Assembly (NCBI GenBank): GCA_963691815.1
Contig: OY829667.1
Coordinates: 8,136,821 to 8,200,820, forward strand
Source: Echiichthys vipera
Lineage: Eukaryota > Chordata > Actinopteri > Perciformes > Trachinidae
Direction: 5' to 3'
DNA length: 64,000 nt
In this document: piece by piece, positions 34,726 to 48,745 of the stretch
Layout of the letters: the number at the start of each line of letters is the position of its first letter
How positions within the stretch are numbered: position 1 is the stretch's first letter
Position numbers and translations under genes: made by a program
The notes under the pieces: model-generated
The model's input: the letters and a program-made list of their open reading frames with translations, nothing else
What the model was told of the DNA's origin: nothing
The model's database searches: none

Positions 34726-35360
34726 CTATACTATGACTTTTTAAGTACTTTTTTTGACATACTATTCTGTGACTTCAGATTGACTATGATGTTTTTTGCT
34801 TGTTTCGGATACTCAGGCTTTTATAACTGTTTTTGACATTATATACTGTGACTTTTTTTCAACATACTATGACTTTTTTGACAAACTAAACTAGAAGAAG
34901 AAGAAGAATTACTTTATTCATCCCGCAACGGGGAAATTTAATTTTTTCACTCTTATTATTAATCATGTTACACACACAGGCCCGGAATACACACACATGC
35001 ACAACCAGGACCTATACATCCAATTAAGGAGAGATGTTAGAGCGAGGGGGTTGCCAGTGACCAGCGCCCTGAGCAGTTGGGGGTTTGGTGCCTTGCTCAA
35101 CAGCACCTCTGCAGTGCCCAGGAGATGAACTGGAAACTATGACTTTATTACTTTTTTTCAACATACTATGACTTTTTTATAAAAAAAATTTGCCATACTA
35201 TACTATGACTTTTATAATTTTTTTTACTATGACATTCAGGGTTTTATTCTTTGGATGCTCTTTTTATGTCATGACTGCTTTAGACAAGCTGTCCTATGAC
35301 TGATTTAAGCATTTTTTGGACATATATTAGATTTTGAATTTTTTAGACACTATTTTACTC
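34726..35360. repeat. degenerate minisatellite of ACTATGACTTTTT units, split by a SINE
   Basis: Units such as ACTATGACTTTTTT, GACATACTA and CAACATACTATGAC recur at 34726-34890 and resume at 35137-35240, on either side of the SINE at 34893-35137. Unit boundaries drift, so this is an old array. Confidence 0.6.
34893..35137 (-). mobile_element. tRNA-derived SINE, head-truncated, inside the minisatellite
   Basis: It starts AGAAGAAGAAGAATTACTTT, then CCCGCAACGGGGAAATTTAA, GGACCTATACATCC, GAGAGATGTTAGAGCGAGGG and AGCAGTTGGGGGTTTGG, and stops after GGAGATGAACTGG. The tRNA-like head is missing. Confidence 0.85.
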
Positions 35361-35631
35361 TGATAAAGATCATGCACCTGGAGCCACAGTAGCATTTTGA
35401 TTTTGACTTTTTTCAACTTACTTAATCATAAAGTGAAACGCAAGCCTGTATCTTACAAAGAAAAGGAATAAAATACACAATGTACTATGAGACTATTATA
35501 ACACTACTGTATAATGGTTTTAAACATGAAATCCTACGACTTTCTTCCCAAAGAGTTTTTTGACATATCTTGTGACAGGTGTTGTTTCTTCCATGTGGCT
35601 CTCTCCCACACCTTGTGTCACAGATCCATTC

Positions 35632-35783
<152 letters not shown>

Positions 35784-37342
35784 TTGTGTGCATATTTGAG
35801 CTGCAAAGTGTGAAGTTAACCATGAGGTTTACATGGATATCATAGCATAGATATGGATAGTTTAAGAGATCATATTATAACAGATCAAAGTAGTGATATT
35901 AAATTATTAAAACTTGCCAATAACCAATAATTGTTTCATAATTCCTAATATACAGTTTCTATCTTTGTCTCTCCTCATTCAAAGTATAGATTTCCTACTC
36001 GCTTCTTAGCTAGTTCTCCATAACTGTTAATAATTGAACCCAACCATAACTAAATTATGCATTTTTGACATTGCAGTGTCACAGTCTCACAACTATTCAA
36101 TCTGGACCTGAGTAGTGCATATAAAACTGCATTCAGCTGCTGTTTGGTCCCACATTCATCTTGCTCACAGGAGCACTGCAGGCTGGGAAAACGATGCAGG
36201 TATTTATGGCCCCTGAACTGCACCGCTGTGTTGTAATCGGCCCCACAGTGACACTAATGCTCGGGAAACGTAGCCGAATAGGAGCAGAAAGTGATGCAAT
36301 GCTCTGGCACAAGATGGCAGATCCTCCCCTTAATGAATGCTGCTAGAGCAGGTATTTGAGAGACAGAGGGGTTTTAAAGGCACACATAAGTAAAGTGAGT
36401 GTGCATCAATGGGGCTTTTTACCCAACCTGCTACTGTGCTTCATCACTCCCTCCTCCGTCTACCACACTGCTCTGCCAAAATCACCCTCTCTCCTTTCTT
36501 CATCCCCATCACTCAACACCTTCTCTCACCCTCGTTTGGATCCTATTCCATTGCAATATAATGGGTTTATTAGTGTGGTTAATGCACTGTGACCTACTGG
36601 GGCTTGCCGTCTACCTTTATGTGCAAAAAAAAAAAAGGGTGGAATGTTTTTAAAGGGGAAGCAGTACAGGAGTGAGGTATTAAAAGGGCAGCAGAGGGAA
36701 ATACTACTTAAGAAACAAAATGATTGAGAAATGCAGCGTGCCTGAATACCAAAGCAGATGTGCACATTCACGACCGTTACAATAAACAGCAGCAGAGAGC
36801 TGGGTCCGTAATCAGCCCAGGCTAGTGCATGTCCATAGCTGCCATGTTTACCCGGACAGGGACAGACAAAGTCTGCTTTGGCAGCAGTTGTGCTTGGTAC
36901 AAATGATTGCTTCTGCTGCAAAACACTGCCAGTGAGACCTACAGCCAGTTTGTGGTCCAATATAATGAAGCCATCTCAGTCGGGACTCGTCTGGCTTCCT
37001 GGCTGTACAGTGCTGGTATAAAGTCTGACATCAGGCGTTCTCCAACCCAACCGCTATCTATTGTGCAAGGGCACTTTTGCTCCATCAGGGGCGATTAACG
37101 ATTGCGTTTGGTTTAAAGAAATACAAACACGCCAGAACTTTCCACCCCGCTTTCAAATAGCGAGGGAGCGTCCACACAAGCGAAATTTCCTCAAGCATTT
37201 CCGAAGCTCGTGCACGGCGGAAAATTCTGCTGTGGTCTGAAATAAAGCTGCTGAGGAGAAGAAAGCCACACACGGACATGTGCAGCCGACCCCACAGAAG
37301 CACATCAGTATGGCGAGGACATAATGCTACAATACGCGTTCA

Positions 37343-38070
37343 AAAATGAAGGAAACATTAAAAAAAGTTACGATTACTTAAACGTTTGGATTGTATTCAG
37401 AAAAATTACTTTGGTAACTGGAGCTATAATAAATAGCAGTGACTTGGAATGAAGTTGCTGCAATCTAAGAACAAAAAAACGATGTTATAAAGGTAGTTGA
37501 GCTACTTCTGCTAAGTTAATGTACTACATGTGCTACATTTCTCTTCAGAATTGAATACAGAATACCTAGCTTAGCTCGCCCAACACTATCGATTAGAAAC
37601 TGCTTCTTAAAATAATCATGTTTTTATTAAGCAATTATGGGTTTGTACCAATCCTTAGCCTACAACAACCAAGCTTGAGTTTAAAAATGAAGTAAAAGTA
37701 AAAAAAAAAGTTAAGATTACTTAAACATTTAGATGTTATTTAGATATATTACTTTGGTAGTTTTTATTTGACCTGCAGAGGGTGCAACTGAAAGGCAAAT
37801 CTTCACAACTAGAACTATAATAAATAGCAGCGACTTGGAATGAAGTTGGTGCAATCTAAGAACAAAAAAAACAATGTTATAAAGGTAGTTGAGCTACTTC
37901 TGCTAATGTAAACGTACTACATGTGCTACATTTCTCTGAGGGCTAGCTCCAGAATTGAAATACAGAATGCCTAGCTTCTGATCTGGCGGTAAGATGTAAA
38001 CTGCTTCTAAAAATAATCATTACGTTCATCATCCCGCATCATGTTTTTATTCAGCAATTATGGGTTTAAT
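37343..38070 (+). repeat. diverged direct tandem duplication (two units of about 310-390 bp)
   Basis: Unit 1 at about 37343-37655 and unit 2 at about 37681-38070 share, in order, AAAAATGAAG, GATTACTTAAAC, AATAAATAGCAG, GACTTGGAATGAAGTTG, TGCAATCTAAGAACAAAAAA, GTTATAAAGGTAGTTGAGCT, GTACTACATGTGCTACATTT, AATACAGAAT, CCTAGCTT and GCAATTATGGGTTT. Unit 2 has extra sequence near 37765-37815 and 37938-37950. Confidence 0.85.
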
Positions 38071-39825
38071 TTGTCTGCCCTGAAGCAACTGCAACAGATC
38101 AGAGGCCTCATTAAAATAAATCAACAAATCATAACCATAAGAATAATAATAATAGTAATAAACTTTGTTGTCTAAATATCTTTTGGTGTGAATGACACAG
38201 CTCAGATTGATTCGGTGTGATCCCACCGAGCTTGATCAGATTGGCAGAGGTGATCACAGTCATCACATCAGCAGAGCATGAGTCCTCCGCACCTTTCAGC
38301 TGACGCAAATAAGCATCACCACTTCATCCGGCGGTGACTTGCACTTTTAACTCTAAAGCGGTCTAATTAATGTGACGTCCATGTTCCTGCGGCACTTGTA
38401 AGGTTAAAGGTGGGACAGTTTTAACCCAAGCATCGTACGGGATCCCCAGTTTGTTCATAATGTGAATTAAAATCCTGTCTGTCGAGTTATACATGACTGA
38501 AAAACAGAGCCAAGCATCTTACTGGGTAGCCGCTGGGGGAATTCCATGTTTAATTAATTGAGAGTGGTGAATTCTCAAGTGTGCCCGCAACGATATGAAA
38601 TATTTTAAGATTAGGGCGGAAGACGAAACCCGAGTACATATCACTGCAGTTGGTGATTGTCTGTGATTGTCATGTTGCATTTGAAAGATCAGGATTAGCA
38701 AAGTTTTATTGCAGATTATTGTAAATATTCAGTTTATGACAATGAGTTGGCGTTCACATTACTAGAACCCTGACACTGAAGCAGCTAAGATAAACTCACA
38801 ATGTTATTATTGAATCCAAGACCACGTGCGTTCCCTCCCCGACATGTACACCTGCCACCATCACAAACACCGGTTCTTGATGCACAGTATCTTTATTATA
38901 GATCAAGAACCCTTGTTTGATCCTTTCCATTTTGCAAGACGATATTTATCTTTTCACTCAAAACAAACAAACTGGAAAAGCTGAGAAAAAACTTGCAAAA
39001 AGTTTGTCCACTTGCCCCGAGGTGGAAAAAGTGGTGCTTCGATAAAAGCAAAGTGGGAGACGGACTTGGCATCGAAGTGACAAAAAACTGCAGAAAAACC
39101 CGTGTGAAGAAAAGAGGAGACCGTAACATTCCTCAAATTAATACATGAAACAAACAGGAACATCTTCTTCATGTTTTGTACATATTTTCCCACCATATGG
39201 AACTATTTGAGCCTCTGCTCGCAAACGCCCATATCCTCCGCTCTCCTCCTGCTCCTGGGTCCATCCAGTCCACCCAACTGTAGTGTCTCAACTGAGTCCT
39301 AATTGTAGTCTTTGTGCCTGTCAGCTCACATTACGTTTGGTGGTTACAGATAAGCTCTTCGTGTGACATCAGGGTAACAAAATGAGCATCAAGCAAAAAT
39401 ATCATCAACTATCTTCCGGCGTGGAGAGTCTTCTAATAGGTGTCGGTTTCTTCTCGGAGGAATTTACCTCGTTACCGTCAATACCGTGTCAGAAGACTTG
39501 ATGAAGTCCAAACAGAGTTAGTGCTGAGCTACACTGAGGTCTAACAGATGTGACATGCCACTGACTGACTGACTGACTGCGGCACCTATTAACAAGAACA
39601 CCTCAACTTAGGTGAAGCCTGGAGAAACCAGTCAGCAAGGAGTTTTACTCCTCTTTCCCAATTACATTTCACATTTTACAGTGACAAGATTACATGTTTA
39701 GGTTACCTGCTTTACATGCACATACACTGTGCCTTGTTCCTGATATTGAATGTTAGGCACACGGAGAAGCATTTTCCATATGATGTGTGATCATAAACTG
39801 CTCAGAAGAGAGAAACACTGTCTAC

Positions 39826-40110
39826 ATCATTCATTCATTCATTCATCTTCAACCGCTTGTCCCTGTCGGGGTCGCGGAGGGATGGACATCGGACATCGGG
39901 CGTGAGGTGGGGTACAACCTGGACAGGACACCAGTCTATCGCAGGGCACATAGAGACTTAGAGAGAGACAGAGAACCATTCACACCTAAGAGTCATCAAT
40001 TAACCTAACACGTGCATGTTTTTGGACTGTGGGAGGAAACCGAAGAACCCGGAGAAAACCCACACATACACGGGGAGAACATGCAAACTCCACATAGAAA
40101 GGCCCCAGCC
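39826..40110 (+). mobile_element. dispersed fish repeat family C, copy 2 (longer)
   Basis: It is collinear with 13029-13235 and extends further: TTTTTGGACTGTGGGAGGAA, ACCCGGAGAAAACCCACACA, GGGGAGAACATGCAAACTCC and AGAAAGGCCCCAGCC. This is the usual 3' part of this abundant fish repeat. Confidence 0.8.
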
Positions 40111-40346
40111 TGCCTTGTGTTTGGGTTATTATAGGGCTGTCCATTATGATAATTTACCGTAAGGGGCTTATCAACGTAGTAGTGGACAGATATGCTTGCT
40201 TTATGCAAATATATGTTTATTATTATCGCAACAATCCAAAATAATGTCAAATACTGTCCAGAATATTCTACAGAATAACCTCAAAGTTACTGCATGGTCA
40301 CAAAATATGCTGAAATGGCATACTGACCTGAATATAACATTACTTA

Positions 40347-40500
40347 GTAGGGCTGAATCCGAATATTTAAATTTTCGAAAATTCTTGTATATTCAAATAT
40401 TCGTACATTCTTTTGTTGGGGAGGTATTCGGTTTCAAGTTCGGTATTGTTTACCCAAAGAAAAACGCCGACAGTGCAGCACAGTGTTTAGATTAAGTTCT
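40347..40500. mobile_element. possible MITE end (TAGGGCTGAATCCGAATAT...)
   Basis: TAGGGCTG-type starts followed by AATATT/TTCGAA-rich sequence are typical of hAT MITE termini in fish. I could not place the other end or a target duplication. Confidence 0.35.
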
Positions 40501-42817
40501 ACTGTGTTTTGCTGTAATTTACGGCTGCCTTTCTCTTTTCCTCTTCCTCTCAGTTGGTGTGTGCCACAGAGAGGTCTTTGTATTTTAACTGTAAAAGACT
40601 GGTGTTCTCCTAAAATCTCATCCGGAAGAAAAACGTTCAATATTTCAGGAAATAAGTTGCATTATCTTGCAGCAGTCCTTTATCTTCTTTCGTGAGGCTG
40701 ACGGTCATCGCTAGAAAAATGTCTAAAACAATGAACTCGGGCATTAAGCAGAGGAATTCTCTCACTCCATGGGCAGAACTTGTGTCTGCTGTTAAGTACT
40801 GAACGCACATTAACCAGAAAACAAATACAATTCTGTTAAAATGTTTAAAGAGTTTAGGATTTTGCTGTTGAAATGTGCTTCCTAGATACCTGCAATTTTC
40901 AGCTAGCATTGGAAAGAAAAGGATTCTGTATGTCCTTCCTAAACGGAGCCTTTGCTTAAACCCACTGTACTACAGCGGCAGTAGCAGGCCCATTGCTACT
41001 ATATCTGGTTGGCACAGCCGTGGCTTGGCTCAGACCTTGTGGGGGTTCAGAACTCGACAGTACTGTAACTCTGTGACATTGCTGCAGTGACCTGGATCAC
41101 ATTATGAGCCCGGCTGAGATACGCAAAGTGAGTCGAGGGGTTTAGTTTAATTTACTTTCGTTGATGAAACACAGTGAAACAAGACAGAAGATAAAAACGA
41201 GAACTTAAGAATGTACGACACAAAAAAGGGACATTTGAGCAGATGAGATAAAAACCCTAACGTGCTTAGTAAAAATCCACTCCTAATCATTTTCAAATTC
41301 CCGCAGGGCTCGGCTCGGGGTTTATTGAGCACTTATCGAGTGACAAGACCTTTCGGGCAATTACTGCACTGTCCAAATCTGAGAGTGAAACAAATCCAAA
41401 AATGTTCACATCTGACCTCGGTGTGTGCTGCTCAAAAAAGTATTTGAATTTCTTTGACAGCGGGAGATCAGAGTGGGAGAGAAGAGGGAAGGAAAAAAAA
41501 AATCTAAAAAGCAGAGAGAAACACACAGGATGAAAGAATCGCAACAAAACAAGTGAATCAGCAGGGTGCCAAGGTCACCCGAATGTGAGAGCGAGGCCGA
41601 CTTGAGAGACAACGCTGCAGCAGATTGTGTGAAAGAGTGAGACACAGAAGAATAACAGGTAAAATGCAAGATTTGATGGAAAACAGAAAATTGTGGAACA
41701 TGTCCAGCGATTAAACTGATTATTTCTCTCTTAGTCCTCATTAAACTCCCCCCCAAACACATAATTATGTCCTCTCCTGCACTCATACCGTTCTCCCTCC
41801 CTCCTGTATTTTTTTTTTTTTTACAAGAACTAAGAAATCCAATCATTTCTATATGTGTCAAACCTCAAGCCTGATCTTTCAAACAAAGGCGGGCGAATTT
41901 GATTTGAGTGAATTCAGGAGCTTTGTGCCGATGAATAAAACATCGCTTCTTCCTTGATGTTACCCCGGACTTATCAAGTCACAGATTCCCCCTTTGAGCT
42001 CGGCGGTGACACAATGCAGGGACCCCTGCGCAGGATGAAACAGAAAAGATGAAGTTTCTACTGTATATCTTCAGCTTTGGCTGCGAGCAAAGATAAGTGC
42101 AAAGACGGAAAGATATAAACAGGTATGGGCGCAACACGTGGACGTGATAGATACCGAATAATGCACTCGGAGAGGGAGAGAAAGAAAGAAAGAGAAACCG
42201 GGAGGAAGATAAAGTTTGATTCGATCACCTCTGTCATGTACAATCATATGTACAGATTAAAAAAAGACCGTGTGGGAGTTACACAATACATACATTCTTC
42301 CTTAATCCACAGTTTCACTTGCAGGCTCACTGTGATTAGTGACTGTGCGTGTGACATTCATACATATTTAAGTATGCTGCAAGCTGCTGTGGGTCACATT
42401 AGTAATTGAAATGGGATTTGCTTTTTCTTAAAGTCATCAATCAGAAGTAAAATGAACAGCTTTGGGCCCAGAAATGTTACAAAAGGGACACCCACGTGGA
42501 ATTATTCCAAACTGATTTCCCATTCTCTGTCCTGTCTATTTGTCAGTGCTGCGGTACTGTACGTGTAGGCGGTTAAATTGCTGCTGAGATGTAAAGAAAC
42601 CACATTCAATAGCGGAGTAATATTCCCACTGGATCGTTCTATTTCCTCCAAAACTGACTATGAATTTTGAATCTCCGAGGCTTACTGTATAGAGATAGAT
42701 GCATGAGACAGATGCTAGCTGAAGCACGGTGTGTTGATGTTAGCATTTAGCTTACATCACTGCTGTGCCCCGCAGAGCCGCTTAGTTGAGTAAATTAAGT
42801 GTTAACTATCCATGTTA

Positions 42818-43174
42818 GAAGAAGAAGAAGAAGAATTACTTTATTGATCCCGCAACGGCGAAATTGAATTTTTTCACTCTTATTATAAATCATGTTACAC
42901 ACAGGCCCGAAATACACACATGCACAAACAGGACCTATACATGCAATTAAGGAGAGATGTTAGAGCGAGGGGGCTGCCAGTGACCAGCGCCCTGAGCAGT
43001 TGGGGGTTCGGTGCCTTGCTCAACAGCACCTAGGCAGTGCCCAGGAGGTGAACTGGCACCTCTCCGGCCACCAGTCCACCAGTCCGCGCTCCATACATGG
43101 TCCGCACCGGGACTTGAACCAGTGACCCTAGAGTTCCCAGCCAAGTCACCTATGGACTAAGCTACTGCCGCCCC
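42818..43174 (-). mobile_element. tRNA-derived SINE, full-length copy with both Pol III boxes
   Basis: Read on the minus strand it begins GGGGCGGCAGTAGCTTAGTC and carries box A TAGCTTAGTCC (43154-43164 on +) and box B GGTTCAAGTCC (43110-43120 on +). A conserved body follows, then a tail GGGATCAATAAAGTAATTC and (TTC)n. Box spacing fits a tRNA ancestor. This is the best reference copy in the window. I saw no target duplication. Confidence 0.9.
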
Positions 43175-44813
43175 AGCAACAGTTAACACTGTAAGGTGTA
43201 AATATACACAAATATATCAAAATATGGGGCCAATGCTTAAAAATATTAGAATGTATGCCTGATAGAGTGAACTATGCTAATGCTACTTTCAAAACAGCAC
43301 ATTTGTAATAGCATACAGATATTCAGATATATTACTGTAAGTCTTGTAAGTTTAGTGACATTTGTTTCATATATTTGATCAGTTGAATGTTTTGCTTTGT
43401 AGAACATTTTTCTACTGTACTCCTGAATGTAAAGCTGATTAGCTTCCTGTTAGCTTGATCTGAATCTGGATTGTTATGTATCTTTGGCCATGGGAGAGTT
43501 AAGACAGACTTGATTTTCATGCCAACTCAATCACAAGACATGCAAAGATCAAATATCTACCTTTACTTGGCAGCAACAGTTTAGCTAACCATAGTTGAGA
43601 CAGAAGATAACAGCTTTGAATCAAACCGAGCAACTTATACGTAATAATATCTGCATCAAAACACAGTAGATGTTGACACTCTCCTCTCTTTTTTCCTCAG
43701 TAGATGGCAGACTTGCACTGTGCAGCCTTTCAGGCTCAGAACACACTGAACCAGCATGTCTGAATACTGTATCCACACCACCATATGTGTGTGTCTGTAT
43801 CCGGGGAGAATGAGGAAGACAGAAAGGATGGATGGATGGAGTGAGACAGAGAAATAGGTGAGAGTTTTTTGTTGTATTTCTTGAGTACAAGAAAACACTG
43901 CTGGATTCATGAAACATGCATGCAGCTTGATAATTGTTCCAAATTTTCCCCATGGGGGATCATTAAAATGTCATTTCATCCACATTATCAAGTGTCAAAA
44001 AGTCAAAATGTAAATGTGTGTGCGGCTTTATACCGGTTGAGTTTTCCTACATTTGTACATAAACTGCAAATCCTCCTTTTGGGGGAAACTATGTTCTTGA
44101 AAATGTTGCTTTCTGATAACAAAATAAAGGTACAGCTACATCCTTTGAATGGTCTTGATATTCAGTAGGCTATTTATGCAATGTGCTGCTCATTCTTCCT
44201 TATTTAACTGACCGTAAGAGCCTGAGGTGCTACAGTGGGGTAAACAAACTTACTCAAACTCAATATCCAAGACAGAATTACATTTCAATAGTGCACAAAG
44301 GGAAAATTAAAAGAATACTTTCCGTAGTGTAGAAAATGCAGGGGGTAGTGTCCAGTGCAACAGAAGCACACTGACCGTACTAGCGCATGTACATTTTAGT
44401 GTCATGAAGCAAAGTTAAAGGGGAACCTCAGCAGTTTACAAGAGACAGTGCCCAGCATGGGTCAACACCAGATCCTACAATTCCCAAAATGCAACTCAAA
44501 AGTATCTTTCATTACATCCCCCTGCCTCTTACATACCTAAAGCCCATGAAAACTCGCCTTAACATCTTAGTTTTGAAGCTTTTTTTAAATGTAATTTAAA
44601 GTCATAATCCTTAAGATTTGAGATACGTTAGCGGCCTAAGATGTAATTGCAGGCCAGCCTGTTCTTTCAGAGCCCTCCATCTTGTCACGTTCATGGTCGC
44701 TATGCGTGTTGACTTCTGTTTTTTTTGCTCTTTTGTTAACTTTGACACACATTCACCTCTGTACTTCTGGTCAGTCCTTTATATGTTATGGTACCCTCTT
44801 AAATCTTTCCCCA

Positions 44814-45044
<231 letters not shown>

Positions 45045-45769
45045 GTTCCTATTACACTTCTGCCCTTACTACAAGCCTGACTCAGAAGTTGGAAGTTCCT
45101 GATTTCCAATTACAAGTGAACGCAGAATAACTAACAGTGACGAGCTCCACCGGCAGACCAACAGGTGCGTCACTAACATGTCGGCGCATTTACATCTATG
45201 GAGGAATGTCGCCAGAGACAGGGATATTGAAATAGTCGACAAAAAGGCAAATAAAAGTGCTTCCATTACTGGGTCAATGGTCAATTGTTTGGGCCATTGT
45301 TTTAACTCATTCTTTGACAGACAGGAACTTAAAAGACAATTAAATAGGTGAAAATCCATTCATGACTGTATAAGCAACATTTTAAAGTCTTATTTATTAA
45401 GCGCTTAACACGCACATAATCTGCTTAATCTGCTTGTTGATTGATCGACAGTAACCTGAACTACTCATGTAGGATAACAAAACTCGTATTTAGAAGTTAT
45501 TGAGAAATTTTCAGGGCCTCTAAAACCATCTGCATTTGTATCACAGTCACCCTGTTACAACTGTTTTCACAGGCTGTGTAGTACTCCTTTTATGGGTAAA
45601 CTGAGCGTCATGTGTAAAATTGATGGAGGACCCCTTTAAAAGTTAAAAACGCTTGGCTGTGAGCTTGCATCATGGCGATTACATGTTAGAATTCTAGCTC
45701 TATGAACGCATACGGCACGCTTTAACTCTTACTCTAGCTTTTATAAAGTGTGTGTTTACTATTCACATA

Positions 45770-45774
<5 letters not shown>

Positions 45775-45810
<36 letters not shown>

Positions 45811-45819
45811 TGTGTGTGT
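45775..45819. repeat. (GT)n microsatellite
   Basis: About 45 bp of GT with one TATG interruption. Confidence 0.96.
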
Positions 45820-46164
45820 AAGTAGTAGTATAAACCTGTATTTTTCACGGTGCACACCTGAATATGATCACCACCGCTCTCACAAATCAGAACTTCTGAC
45901 TGTAGTCTGTGAAGTGAAAAAATGTCCTGCTGAAAACACCCCGCTCTTGAACCTATCATCTTGTTTAGCATTTCCTTTGACTGCGCTGTGATTGGGTACC
46001 GCTCGCACCAAAAGACTGCATCACACTTGAAGGCTGTGTGAAAAATGGGAAAAAATGTTCTACTTTTCATGAACTCATGAACGAGTAAGGCAGTCAAGGA
46101 ATTCATGTTAGCACTGGGCCCTGTGCTGCAGAATATTTTTGAATAATCCCAAGCGGGTAGAAAG

Positions 46165-46300
46165 CTTTCTGTATGGCTCAGTTGGTAAAGCGTGACAGTA
46201 ACACTAGCAGGGTTAGTGGTTTGACTCCCTCTGTGGCCATGCGTTATGAAACTGTACGCACACATGGTGCCAAGAGGTGATAAAGCCAGCCACCAATTGG
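46165..46300 (+). mobile_element. second type of tRNA-derived SINE, head fragment
   Basis: TGGCTCAGTTGGTAAAGCG is a tRNA box A region and GGTTTGACTCCC a slightly mutated box B, about 45 nt apart, followed by GGCCATGCG and a tRNA-unrelated body. It resembles the widespread teleost SINEs whose tail reads TAAGTCGCTTTGGAT; that tail is missing. Folding as a functional tRNA is not expected, as the box B mismatch and lack of acceptor pairing argue against it. Confidence 0.6.
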
Positions 46301-48119
46301 TATGTGCAGTGAATGCTAATCTTCACTGTAACAGCAGCAATACATGTACGACTTTTTACAGTTTGATGTCAATGTCTTGACTTGCACAGCAACTGTAGTT
46401 CAATGTAAGTATGATGCAGCATCAGCCCTTGTTCAATGTAAAATATCAGCCCTATTAGCCCGTTCGAAAGCACAGCTGCTCTACGGTCCATTCATGTACC
46501 CTTCAGTAGAGACAGAGAAGGAGACGAGGACAAAATCACAAAAGCCAAGTAGTATGGTTTGAGAGACAAAAGGGAAAAGTGCAAGAAAAGAAAGAATTAC
46601 GGGTTGATGCGGTTGAGCAGCGGTGTTACAGAGAAGTGAAGGTAACGGAAGAAAGGAAAAAACTTGACTGTGAGTCTTATGGTTTAAGAGTGACGACGGG
46701 CAAGAAGGTGTGAACGAATGATGAGAAATAAGACGAAGAATGGACTTTTTGAAAAACACTATACAGTACGTCAAATTAGCTTTCTCTCGAGTTAAGAGCT
46801 TATTTCAGAGATTTAAGCTGACCGAGTGTGAATCATAGAAGAGAATAGAGACTATAAGAAGAGGTCTAAGATCACACTTTCTTTATATTAACAGCAGGTA
46901 AATGGCAGGAAGACGTAACAGGAAAGACAGCAGAACAAAAAGCAGAGCTGCCTTATGCTGCTCCTTCAAGTATCTCGGCACCCATCCCCGAGGAGGTGCT
47001 GCCCTACAGTCACCACTGACAATGGTGTGCTGCATGCCACAAGAGTGATGACATGCTACAATACGCTGTTTATTAGATTTAGTACATGTGCTTTACTGCG
47101 AGTATACACGATGCATTCAGCTCTTATGCGTCTATCCGCATCTATTTATAAGTTCAGCTGTTATGTATTTTCACGCCTGTTTATTGTTTTGAGCTTGTTA
47201 CCCTGTTCGCACTGTGTTACCGCACTCGCCCTCCATTATTCCCATAAAGCCAGCCTTTAAATCATTCAGGAAGCCTATTCAATTTCACAAGTGAGAACCA
47301 TTGAGGTAATTTAGAGGCTTGTGTATCAACCCGCTGAGGTTTTCTACATCCGGCTTCTTCCTGTGCTTCACATCGCCGATCTGATCAGCAGTAGACACAG
47401 ACAAAAGCATTTAAAGCCAGTGTGTTAAGACAGAAACAGCCTGGATGGAAGGAGTGTTCTTTTTAAATTGCAAGACATACAACGTGTGTATGCGCTGTCA
47501 ACTCCCGGACCAGCCTTACCTCTTCATTTATCCTATTTACATGACAAATGAGTCGGCCCTGATGCGTTTGATGTAACAATCGATGCCAGAAAAAGTCTAC
47601 ATTCATGATTTATGATCTGGTAATCAAAAGGGCAAAACAAATGTTAGAAATAAACTGCAAAGAGGACTGAGCTGGTGAAGTCATTTAAACGAGCGGTAAA
47701 ACATCTCCAACTCTACAGCCGAGGGGATAGTTTCATTTCTACCTGACGTACACGGATGAATGAGATAACACTGTTCTACTTTTCTGCCTCTGTCTCAGTG
47801 AAATGTGAATACTGACATATGATTCGATATGCATGTCCCTGGTTTGATTAAATACAAGTAATATAACAGCATCACATCATAAAGACGACATCTTCATAAC
47901 TTGGACCGCTGGATTGTCAAAGACTATTTGAAATCTGACAATTACTTGGTCCCACAACAGGAATTTCTCTTTGTGTTCTGTTCACTGTCACTATTACTCA
48001 GCCATTCAACCACAGGAGGGGCGGGACTAATACAACAAAATCCGACTGTCACATCTTACAACCCCAATTCACAGGTTTCGTCCTTGCCGCTTACGTACAG
48101 AGATTTTTCCAGATTCACT

Positions 48120-48745
48120 GAATCTCAGTTGAAAAAATGCTGCGCCTCCAAAGCACTCTAGTGCTTCCAGGTGGGCATCTTCAGAAGAGCACCTGGCGTT
48201 TTCAGCTGGGAGAAAAAACACTTTGGTGGACACACAGCCAGAAAGTAACACCAGTGATTAATGAGAATTTGGTTGGACAAAAGGATATATCGACCAATAG
48301 CCCAGAAGGTGTCAGTCCTAGTGCTTTGTGTGGCCTTTATGTGGACATGGCCCGCCATGAGTCTCTTCTGGCCCTCCGTCCACCACAACATCCTCACTGA
48401 TGGCTTCTGCTTGACCTGCTGCGGCCGCTTGCTCTTACCTCCTTTGCAAAATCCCCACAACAGCATATTGCAGTTGATACAACAATAATGTCTGAAGGAA
48501 AATGTCGTTGTCCATTAAATATTCAACGCCAGCATTCGCCTCTACAGCCAGTTTGGCAAGTGTTTGGAAATAAGCAGGACTGCTTGCCTTGATGCGGGCC
48601 TTTTCTGAGGGAGTCCAATACACTGCTCTCGGACAGAGGAGATGCCACTCTAAAGCCACCCAGATTTTTAAACCCCAATACTTTGGACTCAAGCTTGGAT
48701 GTATTTTTGATCCTGAAATCTGGGGAAATGTTCCGATATGAGGTG
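48120..48745. mobile_element. probable DNA-transposon remnant
   Basis: The left part has paired motifs around AGCACTCTAGTGCTTCCAGG and GAGCACCTGGCGTTTTCAGC, typical of MITE-like ends. On the minus strand, overlapping short frames (48435-48692, 48523-48750, 48158-48466) read protein-like sequence such as EANAGVEYLMDNDIFLQTLL, broken by frameshifts. It may be a decayed transposase-linked ORF (PIF/Harbinger is possible), but I recognise no catalytic motif. Confidence 0.35.

Noticed and set aside
46168..46245. A functional tRNA gene
   Set aside because: Boxes A and B are present, but box B has a mismatch, acceptor-stem pairing is not evident and a SINE-like body follows, so a SINE head is more likely.
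45759..46265. 168-codon minus-strand frame
   Set aside because: It ends in a (CA)n-derived His-Thr run and overlaps a SINE fragment; no recognisable domain.
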